Shown here piece by piece: positions 37,170 to 46,875 of a DNA stretch of 64,000 bases. The notes beneath the pieces were generated by a model. It was not told where the DNA came from, searched no databases, and saw nothing but the letters and a program-made list of their open reading frames with translations. Position numbers and translations under genes: made by a program. The stretch lies in the NCBI RefSeq assembly GCF_028877475.1, contig NZ_CP113527.1, positions 3,465,501 through 3,529,500 on the forward strand, given 5' to 3'. Each line of letters opens with the position of its first letter. Position 1 is the stretch's first letter. This stretch comes from Lysinibacillus irui (GTDB lineage Bacteria; Bacillota; Bacilli; Bacillales_A; Planococcaceae).

Positions 37170-39034
37170 TCCTTCTCACCCTTTTTTCTAATTTTCAACA
37201 TCGAAAATCGGGATTTTCGTAATTTTTGCTTTTCCATTTTCTTTTCCTTCGCTAGAACATCCTGTGGTGTTTCCCTTGTCCCCCATGTAGATTTCCAAAA
37301 AGTCACCCAAGCAACTGGCATCTGCCATAGCAAAATAAATTCATAATAAAGGACAAAGATAAAACCAAATCCCCATAGTTTACTTTTTCTAAAGAATAGA
37401 TGAGCCAAACTCATTAGCATGGCCATTAATAGTAAACCTATTAAAAACGTTGTAGGAAAAATACCATACATGACTGGTACATAAATTAAGTTATAAACAA
37501 CGACAATCGGTGCTGCAATCGGCACAATTAAACCGATAATGAAGAAAAGGAACATAAACGGTTCTTTTTTCCACATAAATAAAAATGCGCGCAATGATTC
37601 TCGAAGCCAAGAACGTTTCCATCTCATTTGCTGGGATAGAAAAACTTTTGTGTCAGATGGAACAATTGTCGAACAAATGGCATTGTCCTGATAGCCTGTT
37701 CGATGTGTTTTTAAAATATAGTTCGTCATACTACGGTCATCACCAAAAGTTGCTGGCTGACCAAGAAATTTTTGATTAAGCCAAGCTGTTTCATTTTTTA
37801 AAATTAGCTCTTTTCGGTAACAGGCTAGTGGTCCTGATAAGCAAGTAACCGTATCAAACCATGATTCAGCTGCTTTCATGATACGGAAGGCAATATAATA
37901 ACGAACCGTTTGTAATTTAGTTAGCGCATTCGTAAATTTATTTTCAACCTCTGTTCGACCAGCCACACCGCCCATTTTAGGATCTTGAAAAGGTTGTACT
38001 AAATTGCGGATTGCATGTGGTTCTAAAAAACTATCTGAATCCACAAAAACAACTAAATCATGCTTTGCTTGATGAACACCCGCAACTAACGCTTCCCTTT
38101 TCCCACCATTTTGCGGAAGCTTATAAAACTTTAATCGATCATTCGTCTTAAATCTTTCACCCTCCTGATGAATAAGGTTAATCATGTCGTTTGCCTTTTC
38201 CTCTGTACGATCCGTTGAACAATCATCAACAACGATTACTTCTAATTTATCCACTGGGTAATATTGATTGATACAACTAGAAATCGTGCGGTGAATCCAC
38301 TCTTCCTCATTAAAGACTGGGATAATAATGGAGACACCTGGTTCAAACTTCGGATTGATCGGTACACTTTTATAAAAAATACCAAATAAATATCTACTTA
38401 ATAGAAATGTTGCTGCAATAATACTATAAAGATATAAAAATTTATTAAACCTAAAGTAAATCACACTTTCTGCTCTCATTAACATGACAATAAGCGATAC
38501 GACCAATAAAAATAAACTGGCCATAAAAATAGAAATGCCCCAACGTTTTTTTGTCATATATTCGTTTAAAGGCTGTAAAAATTCACAGGCAGCATAATAA
38601 CGTAGTTCTCCATCCACTTCTTTTGTAAAATAACGGACAACCTTAGCCTTTAACTTCATTTTAGCTTCATAGCCCTCAGGCATTGCACCACCCGGTATGG
38701 TGAATTTCATTGTTAAAATTTCATCTATTAAAAATTGATGAGGTTGATTAGAGTAAACGAGGATACCCGTTACCGAAATATCCTCTGCATAAAGTTTTTC
38801 TACGCTCACTTGGCGTTTTACCCTTTTAATATGAACCTCAAAATGAGTTTCGTAGCGTAAACTCAATTGTTGAAGTCGATAAATTTCATTCACATCCGTC
38901 GGATCAATTTCCTCTTTCTGATAGGATGCTCCACGACGATTCACAAGGCTCCTTACATTTTCGGGATCGGGAATATTTGAAAGAATCCTACGGTCAGAGC
39001 GTGGTATCGTTAAGATCTCTTTTTTTGTTTTCAT
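37166..39034 (-). CDS. Polysaccharide synthase: N-terminal PilZ domain fused to a family 2 glycosyltransferase
   Basis: The 622-aa membrane protein starts with a PilZ domain (about residues 50-160; EDISVTGILV is the DxSxxG motif, KLKAKVVRYF and YYAACEFLQPL follow). Two helices come next, then a processive GT2 domain with all motifs intact (VVDDCSTD, FVDSDS, FGDDRSMT, QQMRWKRSW), then about four C-terminal helices. In PilZ the RxxxR c-di-GMP motif reads RYETH, so binding may be altered. This is the order opposite to BcsA, where PilZ is C-terminal. It is the likely polymerase of the second unit. Confidence 0.85.
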   Translation of the reverse strand: MKTKKEILTIPRSDRRILSNIPDPENVRSLVNRRGASYQKEEIDPTDVNEIYRLQQLSLRYETHFEVHIKRVKRQVSVEKLYAEDISVTGILVYSNQPHQFLIDEILTMKFTIPGGAMPEGYEAKMKLKAKVVRYFTKEVDGELRYYAACEFLQPLNEYMTKKRWGISIFMASLFLLVVSLIVMLMRAESVIYFRFNKFLYLYSIIAATFLLSRYLFGIFYKSVPINPKFEPGVSIIIPVFNEEEWIHRTISSCINQYYPVDKLEVIVVDDCSTDRTEEKANDMINLIHQEGERFKTNDRLKFYKLPQNGGKREALVAGVHQAKHDLVVFVDSDSFLEPHAIRNLVQPFQDPKMGGVAGRTEVENKFTNALTKLQTVRYYIAFRIMKAAESWFDTVTCLSGPLACYRKELILKNETAWLNQKFLGQPATFGDDRSMTNYILKTHRTGYQDNAICSTIVPSDTKVFLSQQMRWKRSWLRESLRAFLFMWKKEPFMFLFFIIGLIVPIAAPIVVVYNLIYVPVMYGIFPTTFLIGLLLMAMLMSLAHLFFRKSKLWGFGFIFVLYYEFILLWQMPVAWVTFWKSTWGTRETPQDVLAKEKKMEKQKLRKSRFSMLKIRKKGEKE

Positions 39035-40464
39035 TGTTCATTCACATCCCTATTTGAATCTTCTTCAATCCAAGTTGACATTTTGCTAAAGCTATAACCA
39101 TCTTCTAGAAGTTTTTCAATGATGAGTGGAAGTGCTTCTACCGTGTTTGTCCCATCTAGGATATGCATAACAATGACCTTTCCGGGCGCAACTCTAGAAA
39201 TCACCCGGTCGTAAATATCTTGTGCTGAGTAATCTAAATTCCAATCAAAAGAAGCGATATCATACATAGCAATCGTTTTGATTCCCGCAGCAGTAATGAT
39301 TTTAGCTGTTCGTTCATCCATGATTCCTTGAGCTGGTCGGAAATAAAGAAGTGGCGGCTCTTGTAATGCATAGGTTAATGCCTGATGTGCCTTCACTAAA
39401 TCCGCTTGTAAGTCTTCTGGTGTCATCTTTGTAACATCTAAATGGTAATAGGAGTGGCTTGCTACCTCATGTCCTTCCTCTACAATCATCTTCGCTAATT
39501 GCGGATTCTTCTCTACTCCACTTCCTATTAGGAAAAAAGTGCTTTTGATATTATATTTACGTAATACATCCAACACTTCTTTTACTCTTTTTTCATGTGC
39601 CCAATCATCAAAAGTGATAGCTATTTCCTTTTTGGTTGTCTCTTTTCGATAATATAATTTTGGCTGGACTTGCTCATAATTTAAATTGGGACTAACAGCA
39701 TCATATCCAGCAATCTCTTCCACTGACTTTGTTAAATAACGTTCATCTAATAGATCACTTAAGGTAGTAATAGTATACTCGCGTTCTTTAGCTAATTGAG
39801 CTAATAATGGTATTGCATCAATAATGGCTGGATTAATGTATGTGTTGAGATGAATAATAGAGCCCCTATCAATATATTTACTGATATAATTAATCAGCTC
39901 CTGAGCACTTTGCATTTTTCTATCAAGTGGGTTAATAGATAATCCAATAACAGCTTTCATATCAAGCGCCTTAGCTGCTAAGCGCATATTATCGGTAACG
40001 TCGCCTGAACGACTACGAACAAATTTTGGTGTATAGCCTAAATGCTCTTCAAAAATTTGATTGGTTAACATAATTTCTTCATACGTTTGCTCATAATTCA
40101 AAGTCGATACATCTGGAAATGTTAATGTACCATTTTGCACCTCATGTCCTCTTTTTAAGATATCTTTCACAAGCTCTGGCTCCTGAGCAACACGCATTCC
40201 GTCCAGAAAAAAGGTAGCCTTCATATTGGATTCATCTAGTTTCGTTAATAGCAACTTCATCGTGTCGTTATCTGCTAAGCCATTAAATGTTAACGATACT
40301 TTCGGCACTACAATATTGGCATGACTGATTACATCACTTTTACTTCCATCAGATTTTTTAACCTCTATAGAAGAATCGATGGGATGAATCGTTTCTTGGG
40401 TCGCTGTCTGACAGCCCGCTAAGAATAGTATGATGAGCAGACCACATAGTTTTAGTAGTTTCAT
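39031..40464 (-). CDS. Lipoprotein with two NodB polysaccharide deacetylase domains, the first degenerate
   Basis: The 477-aa protein has lipobox LAGC at residues 15-18. The C-terminal domain (about 275-465) is a complete carbohydrate esterase 4 unit: TFDDW, SHSYYHLD, RPAQG, VIVMHILDG. The N-terminal domain (about 50-245) has the same fold pattern, but TFNGL replaces TFDDG and NGTLTF replaces NHTxxH, so it should not bind metal. The protein probably deacetylates N-acetyl sugars of the nascent polymer outside the cell. It overlaps the PilZ-GT gene by four bases. Confidence 0.85.
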   Translation of the reverse strand: MKLLKLCGLLIILFLAGCQTATQETIHPIDSSIEVKKSDGSKSDVISHANIVVPKVSLTFNGLADNDTMKLLLTKLDESNMKATFFLDGMRVAQEPELVKDILKRGHEVQNGTLTFPDVSTLNYEQTYEEIMLTNQIFEEHLGYTPKFVRSRSGDVTDNMRLAAKALDMKAVIGLSINPLDRKMQSAQELINYISKYIDRGSIIHLNTYINPAIIDAIPLLAQLAKEREYTITTLSDLLDERYLTKSVEEIAGYDAVSPNLNYEQVQPKLYYRKETTKKEIAITFDDWAHEKRVKEVLDVLRKYNIKSTFFLIGSGVEKNPQLAKMIVEEGHEVASHSYYHLDVTKMTPEDLQADLVKAHQALTYALQEPPLLYFRPAQGIMDERTAKIITAAGIKTIAMYDIASFDWNLDYSAQDIYDRVISRVAPGKVIVMHILDGTNTVEALPLIIEKLLEDGYSFSKMSTWIEEDSNRDVNEQ

Positions 40465-40480
40465 TTCCTATGAATTCCCC

Positions 40481-41806
40481 TTATAATTTGTAATAATTTT
40501 TATTTTCGAACAAAAAATGGGTATTGCGTGTATCAAAAATTAAAGAAGCTTGTTGATCAATTAAAGAGTAATCAATAGTTGAATGATTCGTTAAAATTAA
40601 TACTGCATCTGCTTGTTGGATTATTGGTGCTGTTAATGCAACCGTATCGAAATGCGATTGTTCGATAGAGAATGTTTGTATAAAAGGATCAATGATCGTT
40701 AATTGGCATTGTTTATCTAGTAGTTGTTGAATAACATGAAGTGCTGGCGATTCACGTGAATCATTTATGTTAGGCTTATAAGTGACACCAATGACAACAA
40801 TATTGGCTCTATACAGCTCTTTATTTTGAATACGTAAGTAATTACTTAGTCTCTCGACTACAAAGTTGGGCATTGAGTCATTGATTTTATCAGCTGCTTC
40901 AATTAACGTTGCAGAGATACCATGTTGTTGCCCAGCCCATAGTAGATATTTAGGATCGACTGGAATACAATGTCCTCCCACTCCTGGCCCTGGTGTAAAT
41001 GGCATAAAACCATACGGCTTTGTAGACGCTGCATCAATAACTTCCCAAATATCAATGTTCATCTTATAGCAAATCTGACTTAACTCATTTACAAGGGCTA
41101 TATTAATTTGGCGAAAAGTATTTTCAAGTAATTTCTCCATTTCAGCCACTCTAGGGCTTGTCACAGTACACACATGTGTATGAAGGACTGTTTCATAAAA
41201 AATTTTTGATAATTCTAGGCATGTGGCTGTTATTCCCCCAATGACTTTAGGTGTATTCGACACGGAAAAGGTGCTATTTCCTGGATCAACACGTTCTGGT
41301 GAATACGCTAAAAACAAATCATGACCAATAGCAAAACCATATTTTTGTAAAATAGGCTGGACCATTTCTTCTGTTGTCCCAGGGTAAGTCGTACTTTCAA
41401 GAATAACTAGCGTATTCGCTTTAATATTTTGTCCAATAGCATGCGTTGCTTCCTCGATATATGAAATATTAGGTGTCCCATCAGTAGTAGTAGGTGTAGG
41501 TACACAAATAATCACAACGTCTACTTGTGAAAGCATAGAAAAATCTTTAGTTGCTTCAAATTGTTTACTTTCGATTGTTTGCTCTATATTTTCTCTCGGT
41601 AAATCAGCAATATAACTTTCACCATTTTGCAACTGTCTGATTTTTTCTTGATTCTTATCAAAGCCAATAACCTTAAATCCTTTTTGAGCCATTTCCACAG
41701 CAAACGGTAAACCTACATAGCCAAGTCCGATCACTCCAATTGTTGCTTTTTTTGTTTGAAATTTTTTCAATAAAGCTGTACTCAGTGATTTCGTTTCGAT
41801 TGTCAT
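40481..41806 (-). CDS. UDP-N-acetylglucosamine/UDP-sugar 6-dehydrogenase (WbpA/TviB type)
   Basis: The 441-aa NAD-dependent dehydrogenase oxidises C6 of a UDP-hexose to a uronic acid. It shows GVIGLGYVGLPFAVEMA, CVPTPTT, STTYPGTTEE, SPERVDPGN, and the catalytic-cysteine loop PGPGVGGHCIPVDPKYL near residue 260. These features fit UDP-GlcNAc dehydrogenases better than UDP-glucose ones, but substrate is not certain. AAAGGAGT lies at the right distance from the ATG at 41806. It heads the second unit and should supply an acidic sugar nucleotide to the synthase. Confidence 0.88.
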   Translation of the reverse strand: MTIETKSLSTALLKKFQTKKATIGVIGLGYVGLPFAVEMAQKGFKVIGFDKNQEKIRQLQNGESYIADLPRENIEQTIESKQFEATKDFSMLSQVDVVIICVPTPTTTDGTPNISYIEEATHAIGQNIKANTLVILESTTYPGTTEEMVQPILQKYGFAIGHDLFLAYSPERVDPGNSTFSVSNTPKVIGGITATCLELSKIFYETVLHTHVCTVTSPRVAEMEKLLENTFRQINIALVNELSQICYKMNIDIWEVIDAASTKPYGFMPFTPGPGVGGHCIPVDPKYLLWAGQQHGISATLIEAADKINDSMPNFVVERLSNYLRIQNKELYRANIVVIGVTYKPNINDSRESPALHVIQQLLDKQCQLTIIDPFIQTFSIEQSHFDTVALTAPIIQQADAVLILTNHSTIDYSLIDQQASLIFDTRNTHFLFENKNYYKL

Positions 41807-42184
41807 TAAAATTACTCCTTTAATTAATCTGTTTTTCAATTTTTCGTTATTTTAACCGAGGAAAGTATTCCATAAAGTAATGGTTCAATTCCAGTCATTC
41901 TTTGTAAAAAGCCCCCTTCAACATTCAAACTTACATATGTCTCTTTAGTCGAAATAGATCAGTAGGATTACATATCATTCAAAATAAATTTATTAACGTT
42001 TATATAGTACTAATTGAAACTGAACAATTTCTAAACAATTACATTCTCGGTATTAAAGACCTATCATTTAAATAAATACACCGTTTTTTCATTATAAAAA
42101 TATCCATTTACAATACTTTTACATTAACCATTAACTGTAAAATAAAAATACTTTGTTTAGAAAACTTTTTCTTTCTACAATTCT
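41807..42184. other. AT-rich intergenic region upstream of the second polysaccharide unit
   Basis: No gene of usual size is seen. TATATAA on the minus strand near 42010 could be a -10 box, without a clear -35. A 30-codon frame with weak initiation occurs near 41840-41930 and is not called. I see no known riboswitch here. Confidence 0.5.
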
Positions 42185-42230
42185 AAAAATCCCCTTAATC
42201 GCCGGTTGTCCACCGACACTTAAGGGGATT
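42185..42230 (-). terminator. Second of two terminators after the 1059-aa gene
   Basis: AATCCCCTTAA and TTAAGGGGATT form an 11-bp stem with an inner CGGT/ACCG stem, followed by TTTT in leftward RNA. Confidence 0.75.
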
Positions 42231-42240
42231 GATAAATAAT

Positions 42241-42273
42241 AAAAAACTAAGGGCAGAACAATCTACCCTTAGC
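42241..42273 (-). terminator. First terminator after the 1059-aa gene
   Basis: CTAAGGG/CCCTTAG with a 12-nt loop is followed by six U in leftward RNA. It starts 5 bp after the stop codon. Confidence 0.85.
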
Positions 42274-42277
42274 TTCT

Positions 42278-45200
42278 TTAATATGCTTTAAATAATTTTT
42301 GTAAAATATAATAGGATTGTTTTAAGCGCTCTTCATATTTTGGTACTTGCCAAGTTTCCCATGTATAAGCAGACAGTGGTGGTAAAACACCATTAGTAGC
42401 TGCTGGCATAGATTGAACAACGTTGTTCTCTTTATCTACAAATAAAGCACCAATATAAATATTGTCTACTTTAACGGAAGCCTGATTACCATCTTTATAG
42501 AGGTCACCTATAAACTCACGTTGACTTGGATCTTTGGCTTGAATCAATAACCAAGGGATGCGAAGTTCTATAACATTATCTTCAGCCCAAGTATAATCAA
42601 CTAGAGAATCATAGTCTTTCGCTTCTGGATTAGCATTTCCTTGATGTAATTTTCCTGTTTCATAAATACTAAAATCAGTCGTTCTATTTTGCTCAGGTAA
42701 AAATAGTTGTTTATTTAACACATAGTAAATAGGGGCGAACTTTCCACTATTTTTCATAGCATTAGCCATTCGAGGAGCAACTAAATTTAAACGGTGGCCA
42801 TATAAATAATCATAAAAATCGTAGTATTCATCAATAACAACCCGAGAATCACCATTTTTATTGAGCTCAACTATAAAATCAATACCATTTGAAAACGTCA
42901 TATTTTTTATAGATGTAGCAGACGTATTTCCTTGATCTGGTACAACATCTAATAAAATGCGAGGGGAGGTATGGGCTAACTCCTCACTTTTTAATTTAAT
43001 GTACAAATAGCGCTCGTCATAGTCTACTGCAAAATCTGTTGGATTGTTTGGTGTAGTATCATATAGCTGTTTACCCATCCATTCCGTTGTCTCGCCATCT
43101 ACTTTTACCTTCATTCTATCAAAGCTTAATAAACCAAACTGTTGCTCATTTGTTTGGGCATTGGACCAAAATGGTCGACGATTCGGATCATCATAATCCA
43201 TCGTATTCCACGTTCGTTTAAACCACTCATCTTGCCATGTAAAAACAAGTCCTCCCATGAGCCCTTCATGCATAATATCCTCAAATAAATGTTGAAGTGT
43301 TTCTCCCTGTGCTTGTTCTGACATTTGCCCCTGATTCCAACCATATACATTATCATGTGTTTTACCACGTGATGCAGGGATACCAAATTCCGCAATAAGA
43401 ACTGGCATATTATGAGCTTCATGGAGCTCTTTTAAATAACCTGCATAGCTATTTTTATTCCCTCGGAAATCGACATAATTTAAATAATCTTTATCAAAAT
43501 TAAAGAAGTCAGGGTAGTAAGGATACACATGATAGGAAGCAAATTGTCCCGGTGCAGTCATCTCTCCTTTTGTATAAATAACATTTGGATTGACCCCTAC
43601 TAAATCTTCATCCTCAGATGGCTCTGACGGATGTTCAAGAATGTCAGTTGTGACCCAGTTCGTAAAACTCATTGGACGTATCCAGTTATATTTTTCCTTT
43701 TCATAAACTGACACAAGATCCATTTGTTCTGCTAGCCAATGCTCAAATGGAGAGGCATCCTTTGTTTCAAAAAAAGTACCGTTGTATTGACCAATATTTG
43801 CATGTTTTTCATTTGTTCCAACAACCATATGTGGATACCATTCGATTCCTAATACCCATCCTATAACATATTTTGATACGTCTACATCATACAAGCCAGA
43901 TGCATGTCCTGGTTGAGGCTCCACATAGATATTTCCATGAATGACATCTACCATTCGTTTCATTTCTAATTGAAAATCTTCTAACGTATCTTTATCATAG
44001 GCGTCCAATGAATTTGATAAGCCCTCTTCATTAATCCAAACTCCATGTAAAACATATAATGGATTTTTTGGATGTTCTTCATTATATTTAGCAAGTGCTC
44101 TATAAAAGCCGGGTGGATGTAATGTATAGACTCGTATCGTATTAGCATTCATGTCTGCTATTTGTTTAAACCATCGATAATATTCCTCTTCAGTAATTGC
44201 TGCTTCTCCAGGAAAGGCACCAGGTTTCCCCATTCCGATATTGACACCCTTAAATACGATTGGTTCCCATTTGCCGTCTCTTCGCACTTCAAAAGATTGT
44301 CCCTGAATCCGTGCATTATAGTTTAATTTCTCATGATTCACAGTATCCTGAACCTCTTTGTGCTCAAATGAATCAAATATTTTATGCATTACCGGGATGT
44401 AAATGGACCAATAAAACGAACTGTCTGCATACTTCTCAGCATATTTATAGATTGTTGGTAACCCTTTTATCTTATAAATATTTGGTACCCTTGCGATATC
44501 ATTAAAATCTCCCGCAAAATAATAACTAGATGTGTAGCGCTTATCTTGACCTACAATTGCTGCAAATTGTTCTGGAATACCATTAGCCTTTAACAGCTCT
44601 GTTCCCTTTTTCGTTAAATCCCATTTATAATTTGCAAGAGCATCTTCAGCATATTTAGGTGTAATAATATCAAACCAATAATCGTATTGCGCCCTTGCAG
44701 ATGAATGAAAGAATTTTTTACCATTTTCAGTAAACTGTACTTGAATACCTGCAGATTTAACATGCTTGTCCAATTCAAGTACAAGTAGCTCTTCTGTTAT
44801 TTCATTAAATAGTAAAAATCCTCCACCCTTATATGACCAATTATCGCCATGTTCATCGATAACCCATTGCGGTATTTCTAAATTTTTATGATAATCAAGC
44901 TCATCGAAATAACGCCCGATCCAGCCAGACCATGTGATTCCTAAATAATCCTGTAATTCTTTACGAACTTCCTCTGATGTTGGTGAAGCAAACGTGTTAT
45001 ACTCAGCAATTAACATGCTCTTCTTTTTGCTGGCTAAGCGTTCGACGATTGCCTGCCATTCTTTCTGTTCAAGTCCTCCAACAATTTTTTCAGAACGTTC
45101 ACCTAAACGTTTTGTTTGTTGCAAATCATCTTTATAAACTCCGTACGTATCTGCCAAATAAATAACATCATAGTCACTATAATCATTTGGCAACTTCTTT

Positions 45201-45457
45201 TCTACAACACTTTTAGTTTCATCATTTGGTGCTGTTCCATAGTAATCGCGTTCTACGTCATAAGGTTCATTATTTAATCTATATTTATAATGGTTTAAAA
45301 ACCAATTCACCCCTAAGTGCTCTCGGTAAGACTCATTCGGAACCGTTTTATCTATAACGGCTACATTTAGCTGTTTCTCATCTTCCAAGTACCACCATGC
45401 AATAGGGATTATCATGAGGCCTAGTACGACCATAATCCCTATATAGATTCGTTTCAT
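42278..45457 (-). CDS. Large membrane-anchored glycoside hydrolase-like protein of the polysaccharide locus
   Basis: The 1059-aa protein has an N-terminal membrane helix (about residues 4-22). An alpha/beta domain follows (about 30-390, with YDVIYLADTYGVY). A clan-A-like TIM barrel spans about 400-770 (FKGVNIGMGKPG, NTIRVYTLHPPGFY, VLGIEWYPH with a candidate acid/base Glu, VLIAEFGIPASRG with a candidate nucleophile Glu). A beta-rich tail covers about 790-1050 (DYDERYLYIKL). Synthase-dependent polysaccharide operons often encode such a hydrolase. I do not recognise an exact GH family. It overlaps the upstream gene by four bases. Confidence 0.75.
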   Translation of the reverse strand: MKRIYIGIMVVLGLMIIPIAWWYLEDEKQLNVAVIDKTVPNESYREHLGVNWFLNHYKYRLNNEPYDVERDYYGTAPNDETKSVVEKKLPNDYSDYDVIYLADTYGVYKDDLQQTKRLGERSEKIVGGLEQKEWQAIVERLASKKKSMLIAEYNTFASPTSEEVRKELQDYLGITWSGWIGRYFDELDYHKNLEIPQWVIDEHGDNWSYKGGGFLLFNEITEELLVLELDKHVKSAGIQVQFTENGKKFFHSSARAQYDYWFDIITPKYAEDALANYKWDLTKKGTELLKANGIPEQFAAIVGQDKRYTSSYYFAGDFNDIARVPNIYKIKGLPTIYKYAEKYADSSFYWSIYIPVMHKIFDSFEHKEVQDTVNHEKLNYNARIQGQSFEVRRDGKWEPIVFKGVNIGMGKPGAFPGEAAITEEEYYRWFKQIADMNANTIRVYTLHPPGFYRALAKYNEEHPKNPLYVLHGVWINEEGLSNSLDAYDKDTLEDFQLEMKRMVDVIHGNIYVEPQPGHASGLYDVDVSKYVIGWVLGIEWYPHMVVGTNEKHANIGQYNGTFFETKDASPFEHWLAEQMDLVSVYEKEKYNWIRPMSFTNWVTTDILEHPSEPSEDEDLVGVNPNVIYTKGEMTAPGQFASYHVYPYYPDFFNFDKDYLNYVDFRGNKNSYAGYLKELHEAHNMPVLIAEFGIPASRGKTHDNVYGWNQGQMSEQAQGETLQHLFEDIMHEGLMGGLVFTWQDEWFKRTWNTMDYDDPNRRPFWSNAQTNEQQFGLLSFDRMKVKVDGETTEWMGKQLYDTTPNNPTDFAVDYDERYLYIKLKSEELAHTSPRILLDVVPDQGNTSATSIKNMTFSNGIDFIVELNKNGDSRVVIDEYYDFYDYLYGHRLNLVAPRMANAMKNSGKFAPIYYVLNKQLFLPEQNRTTDFSIYETGKLHQGNANPEAKDYDSLVDYTWAEDNVIELRIPWLLIQAKDPSQREFIGDLYKDGNQASVKVDNIYIGALFVDKENNVVQSMPAATNGVLPPLSAYTWETWQVPKYEERLKQSYYILQKLFKAY

Positions 45458-46875
45458 ACACTTTTCTCCTTTTCAGCAATGCCGACACGTTTCATATTAC
45501 CCCATTCACTTTTTCTTAAGACAAAACGAACTAATCCCTCACAGCGCCAGAATAATGTTAGTGGGCGATACCAAAAAATTTCTGTAAACGCTAAAAGAAT
45601 CATACGTAACAACTCTCGTTTTTTCGGATACGTATTCATACTCCACGATTCAAACAATACTGCCGCTATTGAAAAAATAACACCATAAATAACGAATAGT
45701 AGTAGCAGCATGAGCGCAACTTCATAATAAATTTTCCCTAAGAAAAAGGCTATGACAATATAAATATATCCACCTAACTCCACAAGAGGCCCTAGACATT
45801 CTACTAGCCAAAAATACGGGAACGAGAGAAATCCAATCATGCCATATCTAGGATTCAAAGTCATTTTTTTGTGCTTCCATAGACTTTCAAATAACCCTTG
45901 ATGCCACCTTCTTCGTTGATTGCGCAGTACCCCTAATGTTTGAGGTGCTTCCGTCCAGCAAACTGGGTCGGGTACAAATTCAATACGTTTATTTTCTTTT
46001 TTTTCTTTTATAAGTCGATGAATATTCACTACAAGTTCCATATCTTCGCCAATAATATTGGTTGAATATCCACCTGCTTCAACAGCCCATTTTTTAGAGA
46101 AAACACTAAATGCTCCTGAAATAATAAGGACTAAATTGAATTTACTTAAGGCTATTCTCCCCATTAAAAATGCCCGCAAGTATTCGATTACTTGCATGAT
46201 TACTAAGTAATTACTAGGTAATTGAGTCTCATAAATAGAGCCAAACTGCATCTTTGCGCCATTTGCAATACGAATATTACCACCTGCTGCAATGACCTCA
46301 CCATCAGATAAAATGATAGGCTTCATCACCCGCAGCAAGGATTTTTCATCTAAAATGGAATCCCCATCAATGGAGCAAAAATACGGATATTGAGAGACAT
46401 TAATACCCACATTTAACGCATCAGCCTTACCACCATTTTCTTTATCAACTAAAATACAATTTTTATAGATTTCAGATTCATATATTTGCTTAATATCTTT
46501 TGTAGGGATGTTAGTTCGGACAATTTTGTTGATTGGCTTCATTTGAAAATGTTCGATGACCGTTTGAAGGGTTTGATCTGTAGACCCGTCGTTAATAATG
46601 ATAATTTCAGTTTGAGGATAACGTAAATTCAATAATGAATAAACTGTATCTACAACCCCTACTTCTTCATTGTAAGCAGGAACAAGTAACGACACGGGTT
46701 TTGAATAAAAAGCATCTATATGTGCATCATCATACTCTGATAGATCGAGACGATAGCGTTTTCTTAAATCCAGCATAGCAATGATGAACATTGTACAATA
46801 TGAAACGATAACGAACAGCATATAAAATAAAATAATGCCCCCAAAAAACATCATGCAATAGTCAATTATTTTCAT
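45454..46875 (-). CDS. Processive family 2 glycosyltransferase (PgaC/IcaA-like)
   Basis: The 473-aa membrane protein has an N-terminal helix, a GT2 domain with complete motifs (LVPAYNEE, IINDGSTD, SIDGDS, IIGEDMEL, QRRRWHQG), and several C-terminal helices. This is the layout of poly-N-acetylglucosamine and hyaluronan synthases. The start abuts the HEAT gene stop and the end overlaps the glycosidase gene by four bases, so all are coupled. Together with the PilZ-GT2 the locus has two polymerase-type enzymes, which suggests a two-sugar polymer or two polymers. Confidence 0.87.
   Translation of the reverse strand: MKIIDYCMMFFGGIILFYMLFVIVSYCTMFIIAMLDLRKRYRLDLSEYDDAHIDAFYSKPVSLLVPAYNEEVGVVDTVYSLLNLRYPQTEIIIINDGSTDQTLQTVIEHFQMKPINKIVRTNIPTKDIKQIYESEIYKNCILVDKENGGKADALNVGINVSQYPYFCSIDGDSILDEKSLLRVMKPIILSDGEVIAAGGNIRIANGAKMQFGSIYETQLPSNYLVIMQVIEYLRAFLMGRIALSKFNLVLIISGAFSVFSKKWAVEAGGYSTNIIGEDMELVVNIHRLIKEKKENKRIEFVPDPVCWTEAPQTLGVLRNQRRRWHQGLFESLWKHKKMTLNPRYGMIGFLSFPYFWLVECLGPLVELGGYIYIVIAFFLGKIYYEVALMLLLLFVIYGVIFSIAAVLFESWSMNTYPKKRELLRMILLAFTEIFWYRPLTLFWRCEGLVRFVLRKSEWGNMKRVGIAEKEKSV

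Noticed and set aside
41867..41925. tRNA-like T-arm (TGGTTCAATTCCA) upstream of the dehydrogenase gene
   Set aside because: No matching acceptor, D-arm or anticodon stem can be formed around it.
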